Source of the DNA: JAICWP01 sp035252015
GTDB taxonomy: Bacteria; Acidobacteriota; Terriglobia; Terriglobales; Acidobacteriaceae
Direction: 5' to 3'
Assembly (NCBI GenBank): GCA_035252015.1
Contig: DATFDP010000033.1
Coordinates: 7,972-71,971 of the forward strand
DNA length: 64,000 bases
Shown: positions 26,216 to 33,908 of the stretch, in pieces
How the letters are laid out: each line of letters begins with the position of its first letter
Position numbering within the stretch: the stretch's first letter is position 1
The notes under the pieces: model-generated
The model's database searches: none
The model's input: the letters and a program-made list of their open reading frames with translations, nothing else
What the model was told of the DNA's origin: nothing
Made by a program: the position numbers and the translations under genes

Positions 26216-27220
26216 ATCTGCGGGCGACCTATGCCTGCAAGTCGGTTACCATGGTCACCGACCGGACCCCGAAAAAAGGATTAATTTACGCCCATAATTA
26301 ACTGAAAAGATTAGGGATTATTAAATAGGACTTGGCGGATGACAAAACAGAAGAGTGAGTCCATTCGCCACCTGCAAGCCTTTGCGGAGCATCTGCAAGT
26401 ATTGGGGCTTGCCGGCCCCCAATAGCCGGAACTTCCAAAATGAGGATCTTCATTCACCACCTCGAAGGAGGAATCCTTTGAGAGACCAGGGGTGTCTGTC
26501 ACATGGTCAGCGTCAGCGGGAGGCATCGCCTTCAGCACAGCGACCAAGGTAAAGAATGGAATTGCTGGTATGGGAGGGAAGCGGCATCCAGCGAAACGGT
26601 GGATGCCGACTTGTGGGTTCCTCCTGTACCCAGCGTGACTCTCGCTACTATGACTGCTCGCCAGAGTCCTGCCCTGCAGGTTCTCAGTCCATTCCCTGCC
26701 TCATTGCTGAGACGTATTGCACCTTTGTAGTTGTGCGAAGCTGAATGCCGCCGTGATGAAGATCAGCTTTAGCCCTGTGGCTTCTGTTGTCGATTTGTTT
26801 CCAGCCCGTGTCAGCCGGTTGTCATCGCATCGTGCACAGTGGCGGTCGCATAGACAGATTCCAGTGACTATCCTGCTTAAAATCGCAATCCTGCAAGAAT
26901 ATCAATTGCTATCTAAGTGAAGAAAATGGTTGCAAGGGCTGACTGCACTGCGATATGTTCACTGAGTACCGTACCCCATCCTTGCAGCTGTTCCACCCAC
27001 CTCAGCAATCGGGGATGGTGAGTATGGGAGTCCTCACCTGATGTACTCAGGCGAGGGCGCGCGACGAGCACCGGCACCTGCTCTTTTCTCCAGCTCTTTC
27101 CGCCAACGGCGTTCGCGAAAACTGAAGCTGAAACCTAAAGCAGAGCCTACAAGGGCCAACGTTCTTAAATATGGCGCTCAGCCCAAATCTTAATGGCGAG
27201 GCAGAAAGAGAGATGTGGTC
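26216..27220. other. About 1 kb without a convincing gene
   Basis: Only short frames occur, none with a ribosome-binding site plus protein-like composition. The sequence is less GC-rich than its surroundings, with an AT-rich patch (26277-26335) just upstream of the response regulator that may hold its promoter. I see no RNA gene or mobile element. Confidence 0.5.
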
Positions 27221-27448
27221 ATGGTTACCAAGTGTGCGAATCCCTCGTGCGGCGCATCCTTTCAATACCTTCGCGGCGGAAAATTGTTCTTAGTGGAGTT
27301 ACCTCGTCTCTCCTCCCAGCCAGGGGGCAACGGGCGCACAGCCGAGTATTTCTGGCTTTGTGACCAGTGTTGCTCCGAGCTGACTGTGACCGTGGATGCG
27401 ATGGGGCAGGCTGCTGTCGCCAAGGCTCGAGCCTCAGGCGGAGTTTGA
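27221..27448 (+). CDS. Small zinc-ribbon-like protein
   Basis: 75 residues from the ATG at 27221 (a GTG at 27215 is also in frame; AAGAGAG precedes). Two Cys pairs, CANPSC near residue 4 and CDQC near residue 48, would bind one zinc. GASFQYLRGGKLFLVELP between them is a likely beta-hairpin. Family not named; function unknown. Confidence 0.6.
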   Translation: MVTKCANPSCGASFQYLRGGKLFLVELPRLSSQPGGNGRTAEYFWLCDQCCSELTVTVDAMGQAAVAKARASGGV

Positions 27449-27530
27449 TCTGCAAAATCTCAAACCGAGTGCGACGTGCTGTTTAAGAAATTTAGGACAA
27501 CAAACAATCGAATCAGAGGACCAGCCTGAA

Positions 27531-27743
27531 ATGAACGGAAAAGTGAAATTCAGAATCGGAGACACCGTATATCACAAGACTCTCGATCTGGGCCGCGGCC
27601 GAGTCAGGTACATCTACCGCACCGAGGTAATGGTTGCATTCGAGAGCTCGTCCATCGGCCGGTATCCCAAGGAGGATATCTGCAAAAGCGAACCTCATCC
27701 GGTTGAACTGCCGCAAGTGGCGCGGTTCGTTCGTGCCGCTTGA
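27531..27743 (+). CDS. Small hypothetical protein
   Basis: 70 residues from the ATG at 27531; AGAGGA lies 11 bases upstream. The sequence KFRIGDTVYHKTLDLGRGRV suggests a small SH3-like or KOW-like barrel of the type seen in proteins with a GDxVxHxxxGxGxV pattern. It follows the zinc-ribbon gene by 82 bp. No family assigned. Confidence 0.55.
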   Translation: MNGKVKFRIGDTVYHKTLDLGRGRVRYIYRTEVMVAFESSSIGRYPKEDICKSEPHPVELPQVARFVRAA

Positions 27744-27787
27744 GCAGTTTGGTTTTACACGCGGGAGGGCCTGCCAAGGCCCAGAAC

Positions 27788-28690
27788 TTATCGCGGCCAG
27801 AGCATTGCCACGCGCTGCAGGACAGAATAAGAGCAGAACAAGGTAAGTGCTGGTCCGCCCCAGATATAGAGTGCGGACTGGAAGGCTAAATTTTTAACCA
27901 TTTCCTGCTGGCTGAATGTGGAAATGAAAAACGGTGTGGCTCCCTTGGCCAGAATGATCGGTGGATAGAGGTCGAACTCGCGGGAGGAACTCTGTGTGAC
28001 GCGAGTGCCGCCCGTCGGGTGCAGCTCAAATACGGCGCGGTGCTGCAGGTCGGCAGCCACTTCGCTCAAAAAACCCGGACCAAGGGGAGCCACAGGGTCT
28101 TGCTCTGGCGGCTGGGGCCATGGATTTTCCTGCAATGTTCCAAAAATAACAATTCTGTCCTCGGGTCTGATGCAGAACTCCTCCACCTTGACCAGGTCCG
28201 CCACGGAAATGCCGTGCTGGACGAGGAAGTGCCGCAGGTAGTCGGGAAGCGAGCCGGAGTCGAAGGTGCCCAGCGGGGAAAACTGAATCTCTGCCCCGGC
28301 GGGGTCGATCAGGAGCTTACCCGTGCTGTCGTCCAGGAAAAACGGGGCGCACTGTTCGAACGATTGTTTTTTGTTTCTGTCTTTAACATGGGTAGTGACC
28401 AGGCGATAGTAGAAGCACTCCGTTTCCGAAAGTGGCGCGATCAAAGTGTATGGGCCAGTTGCCTGCCCGCTGACCTCCACCGGGCCCAGCGCCGCCGCGC
28501 GCACTGTGGAACGCGGCGTATTCATCACCAGGCGTTTGCGCTTGAGCAGCGAAAATCCCCGAAAAAACAGGTAGACACCGAGCACGACGCCCACCGGACC
28601 CCACAAAAGGGAGTCGTTCAGCAGTCGCAGAAGAGGATCTTCCGGTAGCGGCCCGGTAACTCGGCTAATACATGTAAGAAAAACCAGCAT
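27788..28690 (-). CDS. GIDE-domain-like membrane protein
   Basis: 300 residues from the ATG at 28690; an in-frame TTG at 28735 is possible. A hydrophobic segment (about 30-48) precedes a domain resembling the GIDE type (RSTVRAAALGPVEVSGQATG, then IAPLSETECFYYRLVTTHVK). A second hydrophobic segment lies near the C-terminus. In eukaryotes GIDE accompanies a RING finger; bacterial members lack RING and have no known role. No RING or metal cluster is visible here. Confidence 0.7.
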   Translation of the reverse strand: MLVFLTCISRVTGPLPEDPLLRLLNDSLLWGPVGVVLGVYLFFRGFSLLKRKRLVMNTPRSTVRAAALGPVEVSGQATGPYTLIAPLSETECFYYRLVTTHVKDRNKKQSFEQCAPFFLDDSTGKLLIDPAGAEIQFSPLGTFDSGSLPDYLRHFLVQHGISVADLVKVEEFCIRPEDRIVIFGTLQENPWPQPPEQDPVAPLGPGFLSEVAADLQHRAVFELHPTGGTRVTQSSSREFDLYPPIILAKGATPFFISTFSQQEMVKNLAFQSALYIWGGPALTLFCSYSVLQRVAMLWPR

Positions 28691-28803
28691 CGCGGCTGAG
28701 TTGTAGCACAGGTCAATCGGAAGTTGAAGCCCCAACCTGGGCGGCGCCGTCCTCCTGCCAACGCGCAGACTGCGTCCAAAGCTATCTCGAGGTCAGCATT
28801 TCG

Positions 28804-29125
28804 ATGAAAATGATGGTCGCCGGCCATGCGGCAGAGGTGCCCGCAGCCGATCAACAAAACGCGACCGTGGTGAGCATAACCGCAGACGGAAGAGCGTTAT
28901 CGGCATACGGCAGGTGGAAACAAGTGCACTGACCGGTTTGACTGAAGGAACTGTGTACGGAAAAGCAGACGCTCGAGTGCCATACGAGGAAATACTTACG
29001 GTATTAGACACTCTGGGTGGCCCTGCTGTGGTGCTGCTCACGGCGCCCGGGTCCAATGTTGAGGGGGAAACATCGTACTGCCGTATGGAGTGAAGGTGAC
29101 CTTGGAAGCCGATGAAGCAATCTGA
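28804..29125 (+). pseudogene. Frameshifted gene relic
   Basis: Three adjacent frames read as one protein. Frame 1 runs from ATG 28804 (VVSITADGRALSAYG) to a TGA at 28930-28932. Frame 2 (overlapping, to TGA 29091-29093) carries GLTEGTVYGKADARVPYEEI and LDTLGGPAVVLLTAPGSNVE. Frame 3 ends PYGVKVTLEADEAI with TGA at 29123-29125. Two single-base-type shifts explain the breaks. I cannot name the family. Confidence 0.45.
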
Positions 29126-29245
29126 TTTCGGCCTGATGCTACTGCTTGTCAGGAGCCAAAGCAAACGCTTGCGAGCAGGCCTGCCAGGGTCGCCATGACT
29201 GTCGATCGTCGAGAACTCATCCCGTGCCTGATGGCAGCATCAGCT

Positions 29246-29476
29246 TCACGCTGCGTCCCATTGCCGCCGTGCGCGTTGGCAATGATGCCCACTGATACAA
29301 GCATCACAGATTGGTAAGTCGCACAGCGGACAGGGGACCATATGATGCCTGCATCCAGCCGATCCTCCGCAGTCCGCACAGGCTAATGCAGGGCTGTTGC
29401 AGCGTACTGATGTCTCACCCGTCCTGCTGTCAGCACCAGGCAATACGAAAAACTCGCATTGGAGTTCGGCTGGCAC
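29246..29476 (-). CDS. Small Cys/His-rich zinc-binding protein (predicted)
   Basis: 76 residues from a GTG at 29476. Eight Cys and several His are spaced like a double zinc site: CNSPALACADC, then GCRHHMVPCPLCDLPICDAC, then SGHHC. Similar small bacterial proteins with a C-C-C-H-C-C-C-H pattern exist. No good ribosome-binding site was seen, so the start is doubtful. Confidence 0.45.
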   Translation of the reverse strand: MPAELQCEFFVLPGADSRTGETSVRCNSPALACADCGGSAGCRHHMVPCPLCDLPICDACISGHHCQRARRQWDAA

Positions 29477-29628
29477 GGGGAGGAATTATAACTCTCGAGC
29501 GGACGATCGTTTGGCCTTCCGCACCTGCGCCTGGCACGTGCTCGTAAGCACACAGGTGTCGCTTCGTACTATAGGCCTATTGCTGCTCGAAAGCCATATC
29601 CGACTATGAAACCATGTGCTCATTTCAT

Positions 29629-30981
29629 TTATTGTTGGCGGGCGATAATATCACCGACCCATTCGAGTAAACGCTCCCAGAGGGAACGCGTGCTCCATCG
29701 TTCGAACGTGATCTCATCGCAATGTGAAAGATCATCATCGAATTCACCAGTCAGAGTGGAACCCAGTTTCGAATCAAGTGCCGCCACATTCACCTCATCA
29801 TTGATTCCGAAAGAACGGTTATCGAGGTTGGTGGAACCAAATACGACCCAGGCGCCGTCTGTAATCATAATCTTGGCGTGAATCATAGACGGTTGGTATT
29901 CGTAGATTCTAGCTCCGGCCTTCAGAAGTTCGCCGAAGAGTCGTCGTCCCGTGCTGCGGGTGAGGTAGTGATCCGTGTGTTTGCCGGGAACGATGATCCT
30001 GACTCGCACGCCGCGATCGAGCGCACGCACCATCTCCTGACGCATGCCGCTGTCGGGTACAAAATACGGCGTCGTGATATCAATGGATCTGCTGGCAGAC
30101 GCTATCAACATCTGAAAAAGAATGCGTGAACGACTGGAACCTCCGGACGAAGGTGTACTTGCGACTACGAGAGCGGGGATCCCGCCGTCAGTGGTCCGAG
30201 CGGGTGGAAAATATTGCTCTCCATTCAAAATCTCTCCCGAGGTTTCCAACCAATTCTCAACAAAGACGCCTTGCAACCTGGTAACGGCTTCACCATTGAC
30301 GCGAAATACGCTGTCCCGCCAGCTTGGGTCATGTTTGCTTGGGTACCTCCACCAATCTGCATAACCTGCACCGCCGACGAAAGCCGTCACGCCATCGATG
30401 ATCGTCATCTCGCGATGGGTCCGGTTGTTGGACATGAACCAGTTGTCCCAGCGAAGAGGGTGATACCACTCCACGCGTCCTCCCGCTGTACGCAAAGCTT
30501 TGAAATACCTTTTCGGCGTCGAAATACTGCCGAGAGAATCAAGTGTGAGCCGGACCTGGACGCCTGCTCGGGCTCGTTCCGTCAGAATCTCGAGCAAACG
30601 CCGAGTTATCTCGCCTTTGTGAAAGATGTATGCTTCAATTTCGATGTTATGCTGCGCCCGCCGCAGAGCCGCGAATTCTGCCTCGTAGAACTGCTCTCCA
30701 TTACGGAGGGCCTCAATGCGGTTACCTCGAGTGACCGCTGAGTCCGCCAGTGGTGCCAGCTGTTCCAGGAACGGCTGCGACTCGGAAAGCAGCGCGGGGC
30801 GAGATGTAAGGCTGTAACGCGGACCGGGAGCGAAAAGGCCGGCGATAATCCATCCAGCCACGGCGAGGATCGCAATTACCGCGATAATCCGTAGCGCCCG
30901 AGAGCGTCTGAACTCGGTGGCAAGTGGTCCTTGATCAGGGCGTTTGCTGGTTTTTTTGCTCGTCTTGGCCTTGGTCACCAC
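29629..30981 (-). CDS. Phospholipase D-family / cardiolipin synthase-like protein
   Basis: 450 residues. One membrane helix (about 31-50) anchors two PLD domains. The second HKD motif is intact (His368, Lys370, Asp375 in HAKIMITDG, followed by GSTNLDNRSF). The first is H-x-E: His189, Glu191 in place of Lys, Asp196. In the family the two HxK motifs form one active site, cleaving or transferring phosphatidyl groups. It is the last gene of an operon with an endonuclease/phosphatase and a DedA-like protein, an arrangement like E. coli ybhP-clsB. Cardiolipin-type synthesis is the best guess. Confidence 0.85.
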   Translation of the reverse strand: MVTKAKTSKKTSKRPDQGPLATEFRRSRALRIIAVIAILAVAGWIIAGLFAPGPRYSLTSRPALLSESQPFLEQLAPLADSAVTRGNRIEALRNGEQFYEAEFAALRRAQHNIEIEAYIFHKGEITRRLLEILTERARAGVQVRLTLDSLGSISTPKRYFKALRTAGGRVEWYHPLRWDNWFMSNNRTHREMTIIDGVTAFVGGAGYADWWRYPSKHDPSWRDSVFRVNGEAVTRLQGVFVENWLETSGEILNGEQYFPPARTTDGGIPALVVASTPSSGGSSRSRILFQMLIASASRSIDITTPYFVPDSGMRQEMVRALDRGVRVRIIVPGKHTDHYLTRSTGRRLFGELLKAGARIYEYQPSMIHAKIMITDGAWVVFGSTNLDNRSFGINDEVNVAALDSKLGSTLTGEFDDDLSHCDEITFERWSTRSLWERLLEWVGDIIARQQ

Positions 30982-31071
30982 AGCTGCGGTCAGCGCTCTG
31001 TATCACCAACTCTGATGCAATCAGTTGCAGGCGAGGTGGCACAGGGCGGGGGATAGCAAATCTAGGCGGTG

Positions 31072-31689
31072 CTAGCTGGCCGTACCTGGCCGGCGCTGGT
31101 ACCAGAGAAGCACCCATGCTGCCACTGCCACAGCCAGAACAATCACAATCGCCAGCATATGTTTGTGCACGAGAAGCGCCGCCGTGTTGACTACAACCGG
31201 CCCAAACTTCAATACCAGAAAGGCGAGTATGAGGAACCGGACGAAGCGGCCGACGAAGATAGCGAGCAGGAAATGAACGAAATTCATTTCGAAGGCCGCT
31301 GCCGATAGCACGAAGAGCTTGAAAGGGAATGGAGGGGGCACCATCGAGGGAAACATCACGGTCCAAAACTCATGCCGGTCGAACGATTTTCGTATCTGTT
31401 GAAACTTCGCCCTTGGTATGCGTTTCATTAGCAGCGCTTCACCGCCTTTGTAGCCGATGATATAAAGCAGAATGCTGCCCGAAGCTGATCCTGCTGCCGC
31501 CATAAGCACATAAAGCAGAAAACGCTGGGGTTTTTGGTACACGTACGTAGCAACAACGGGATCCAGTGGGATTCCGAAAAAAGCCGAGTCAATGCCTGCG
31601 ATTGCAAACACTGCCCAGGAACCAAGGGGGCCAAGCATCCCCCATATCAGTCCTGTGTATCGCAAAAGTATTCCCTCGATCGTTCTCAC
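31072..31689 (-). CDS. DedA/VTT-family membrane protein
   Basis: 205 residues with four or five hydrophobic segments. The VTT/SNARE-associated pattern is visible as YIIGYKGGEALLMKRIPRAK, then MVPPPFPFKLFVLSAAAFEM and FLLAIFVGRFVRFLILAF. DedA-family proteins are implicated in lipid flipping or membrane homeostasis. Its start overlaps the preceding gene's stop by 4 bp, so the two are probably translationally coupled. The phospholipase D-like gene follows after 90 bp. Confidence 0.85.
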   Translation of the reverse strand: MRTIEGILLRYTGLIWGMLGPLGSWAVFAIAGIDSAFFGIPLDPVVATYVYQKPQRFLLYVLMAAAGSASGSILLYIIGYKGGEALLMKRIPRAKFQQIRKSFDRHEFWTVMFPSMVPPPFPFKLFVLSAAAFEMNFVHFLLAIFVGRFVRFLILAFLVLKFGPVVVNTAALLVHKHMLAIVIVLAVAVAAWVLLWYQRRPGTAS

Positions 31690-32465
31690 TTGGCGGCCTC
31701 CGCATGAGCGGAGTGGTGCTGCGGTCCACGGTCATTTTTCAGCGCGAAGTCAGCCACAATCGGGAGGTGATCGGAGGCAATGATTGCCTGAGCGGTGCGG
31801 CACACGTGAAAACGCTTGAGCGCAAGCCGCCGGTCAAAATAGAAATGGTCAAGATGCAAGAAGGGGAACACGCCAGGGTAGCTCCCCCTTTTTCCGGTTT
31901 GGAGCTTGAGGTCGACGCTGTCGTAGTGTGTGGACATCAAGCGGGAAGCAAGCCCTCTTGTCCATTCGTTGAAATCACCCACCACGACGCTGGGCCCTTG
32001 CAGATCAATGCACCGAAGAATGCTGTCGCCGAGCAGAATACGTGCCTGCGCTCGTCGCTCCAGGAATCCGGTGCCTAGATGAACATTGAAGAGGTGCAAC
32101 GTCACGGCCTCCCAGGGCTCAACGTCCACTCGCAAGCAGCCGCGCCGTTCGCGTTCACGCCAGGTAAGATCATAATTTTGCCAAAATCGTATTGGGAGCC
32201 GGCTGAGGACGGCATTGCCATAGGGCGCACCGTTATGGCGCCGATTTTCGCCGAAGTAGCAGCGATAACCTCCGAGCGCATTTGCGATCAGGTGGGCCTG
32301 CCCGGGTTGCTCCCTATTCGTGCCACCGCCAATGACTTCTTGCAAGGCGATGACGTCGGCATTCAGTCGGCGCAATGTAGCCGCAATGCGTTCCGGCAGC
32401 ACGCGGCGATCAAGTCCGCGGCATTTGTGTACGTTGTAGGTAACGATGCGGATCGTCTCGTTCAT
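31686..32465 (-). CDS. Endonuclease/exonuclease/phosphatase family protein (YbhP-like)
   Basis: 259 residues, one EEP domain. Motifs visible: RIVTYNVHKC (substrate Asn), VIALQEV (metal Glu), the NVHLGTG segment, VVGDFNEW (Asp and Asn) and IIASDHLPIVADF (terminal Asp-His). Members hydrolyse phosphodiesters in nucleic acids or lipids such as phosphoinositides. First gene of the three-gene operon; the pairing of EEP with PLD recalls ybhP-clsB, where the EEP protein's role is unknown. Confidence 0.88.
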   Translation of the reverse strand: MNETIRIVTYNVHKCRGLDRRVLPERIAATLRRLNADVIALQEVIGGGTNREQPGQAHLIANALGGYRCYFGENRRHNGAPYGNAVLSRLPIRFWQNYDLTWRERERRGCLRVDVEPWEAVTLHLFNVHLGTGFLERRAQARILLGDSILRCIDLQGPSVVVGDFNEWTRGLASRLMSTHYDSVDLKLQTGKRGSYPGVFPFLHLDHFYFDRRLALKRFHVCRTAQAIIASDHLPIVADFALKNDRGPQHHSAHAEAAK

Positions 32466-32574
32466 TTGCCTGATTCTTTGATGTTGAATTGTGTTCTGTC
32501 GGCAGATGGTGCGTCGCGGGATCTCCGAGTCGCCAGAAAGGCATCAAAGGTTTAGCTGCGGTGGACGATACTCT

Positions 32575-33657
32575 TCAGAGCGTATTCCACTGAGGATCGC
32601 CCCCACGATGGTGCCGGGTTTCACGTACCGTTGCCGCCCAGTTCTTCAAGTCTTCTACACTCATACAATTCAAGATATGTTCCTGTTTGACGCCCGCTTT
32701 TATTGCGGAGGCCACGGCGTAATCCATGAACCGTAGTTGGAGTGGGTTGTGGGAATCTGTGCCGAACGAAATTCGGCAACCTGACCGTTTGGCAATCTTC
32801 ACCAGATCTAGACTCAAATCCTGTCGGTCCGGATAGGCGTCAATCTCGACCGCCTTATTCAGTTCAGCGACCAGGTCGAAAACTCGCGCCCAGTCCGCCG
32901 TCAGCCCTATGCGATAGTTGTAAATCCGTCCTCGTGGATGGCCCAGAATCTGAATGGCCGGGTTTCGGAGTGCCGCCAGATAACGGCCGGTTTGATCTTC
33001 CTTCTTACGCAATGCCGAGTGAAAGCACCCGAGCACCAGATCGAGCCGCTCAAGGGATTCCTGTTCCATGTCACCTTTCCCCTGCGGGTCGAGATTTAGC
33101 TCAACTGAGCGCAGCACACGACACGTGCGACCCTCATCTTGCATTTTGCCGTTCACTTCTTCAATTTCCATTGCCTGCTGCTGCAATTGATCCTCGTTGA
33201 TCCCGCCAGCAATCTTTAAACCTTTCGAGTGATCGGTGATAGCAATGTATTCGTAGCCTCGGTCTGATGCTGCTCTCGCCATATCTTCGACTGAACCCGA
33301 GCCATCGCTCCACACAGTATGCATTTGCAGGTCGCCTTTGACCTGCAATGAACCGTGTTTGGCGATTGTGGCACGCGTTTCGGGAAGCGTCAGGAATCCC
33401 TTTCGAATCTCCGGAGGACTGGATACGGTTGGGGGATTCTGAATCCACCGGCGAATGATCCGGTCCAAAGAAGCGCCGACACCGGGTAGTTCTATCAGGG
33501 ACCGCCCTTGGGCGATCAGTAGCGTGGCTTCCTCTTCCCAAAGGAACGCCTTGCGTGATGCCCTTCTTAGCGCCTTTTGAAGCGGCATCTTCGCCGTTTC
33601 AGCCGCGACTGCGAGCAGTTCCGCTATGGCGGAATTCGAAAGAAAGCCCTCGGTCAC
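32575..33657 (-). CDS. PHP-domain phosphoesterase (PolX C-terminal-like)
   Basis: 360 residues from the GTG at 33657, the best start between the tRNA-Arg gene and the conserved part. A helix-hairpin-helix-like region (about 25-75, IELPGVGASLDRII) precedes the PHP domain with DLQMHTVWSDGSGSVEDM, YIAITDHSKGLKI, ELNLDP, LGCFHSALRK, LGHPRG and FGTDSHNPLQL, supplying the usual metal-binding His/Asp/Glu set. It matches the PHP part of family-X DNA polymerases without the polymerase. Likely a DNA 3'-end or phosphate-ester hydrolase. Confidence 0.83.
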   Translation of the reverse strand: MTEGFLSNSAIAELLAVAAETAKMPLQKALRRASRKAFLWEEEATLLIAQGRSLIELPGVGASLDRIIRRWIQNPPTVSSPPEIRKGFLTLPETRATIAKHGSLQVKGDLQMHTVWSDGSGSVEDMARAASDRGYEYIAITDHSKGLKIAGGINEDQLQQQAMEIEEVNGKMQDEGRTCRVLRSVELNLDPQGKGDMEQESLERLDLVLGCFHSALRKKEDQTGRYLAALRNPAIQILGHPRGRIYNYRIGLTADWARVFDLVAELNKAVEIDAYPDRQDLSLDLVKIAKRSGCRISFGTDSHNPLQLRFMDYAVASAIKAGVKQEHILNCMSVEDLKNWAATVRETRHHRGGDPQWNTL

Positions 33658-33742
33658 GTCTTTAGGATGCTTCCTTCTCAGATAATTGCAAACACGCTTG
33701 TTTTTCCGTTCGACCTGATGTTCGAGGGAGAAAAAAGAGGAG

Positions 33743-33819
33743 TGGCGCGCCCGGAGGGACTCGAACCCCCAACCTACAGCTCCGGAGGCTGGCGCTCTAT
33801 CCAATTGAGCTACGGGCGC
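33743..33819 (-). tRNA. tRNA-Arg (anticodon CCG)
   Basis: 77 nt including encoded CCA. The acceptor stem GCGCCCG pairs with CGGGCGC, discriminator G. The D arm contains GCTCAATTGGATAGAGC. The anticodon loop CTCCGGA gives CCG. The T arm contains GGTTCGAGTCC. The outer anticodon-stem pair is a C-T mismatch. Confidence 0.95.
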
Positions 33820-33908
33820 GCGCCGGTGCTTACAGTTTACCAAGGCGCAGGCACGCTGTCGCGCTGCAGGAGACGCCCGCGCGGCGCCAGTCCCCATCAG
33901 GTCGTGCT

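Noticed and set aside
26556..26744. 62-codon Cys-containing frame
   Set aside because: Irregular Cys spacing, no ribosome-binding site and overlap with other equally poor frames.
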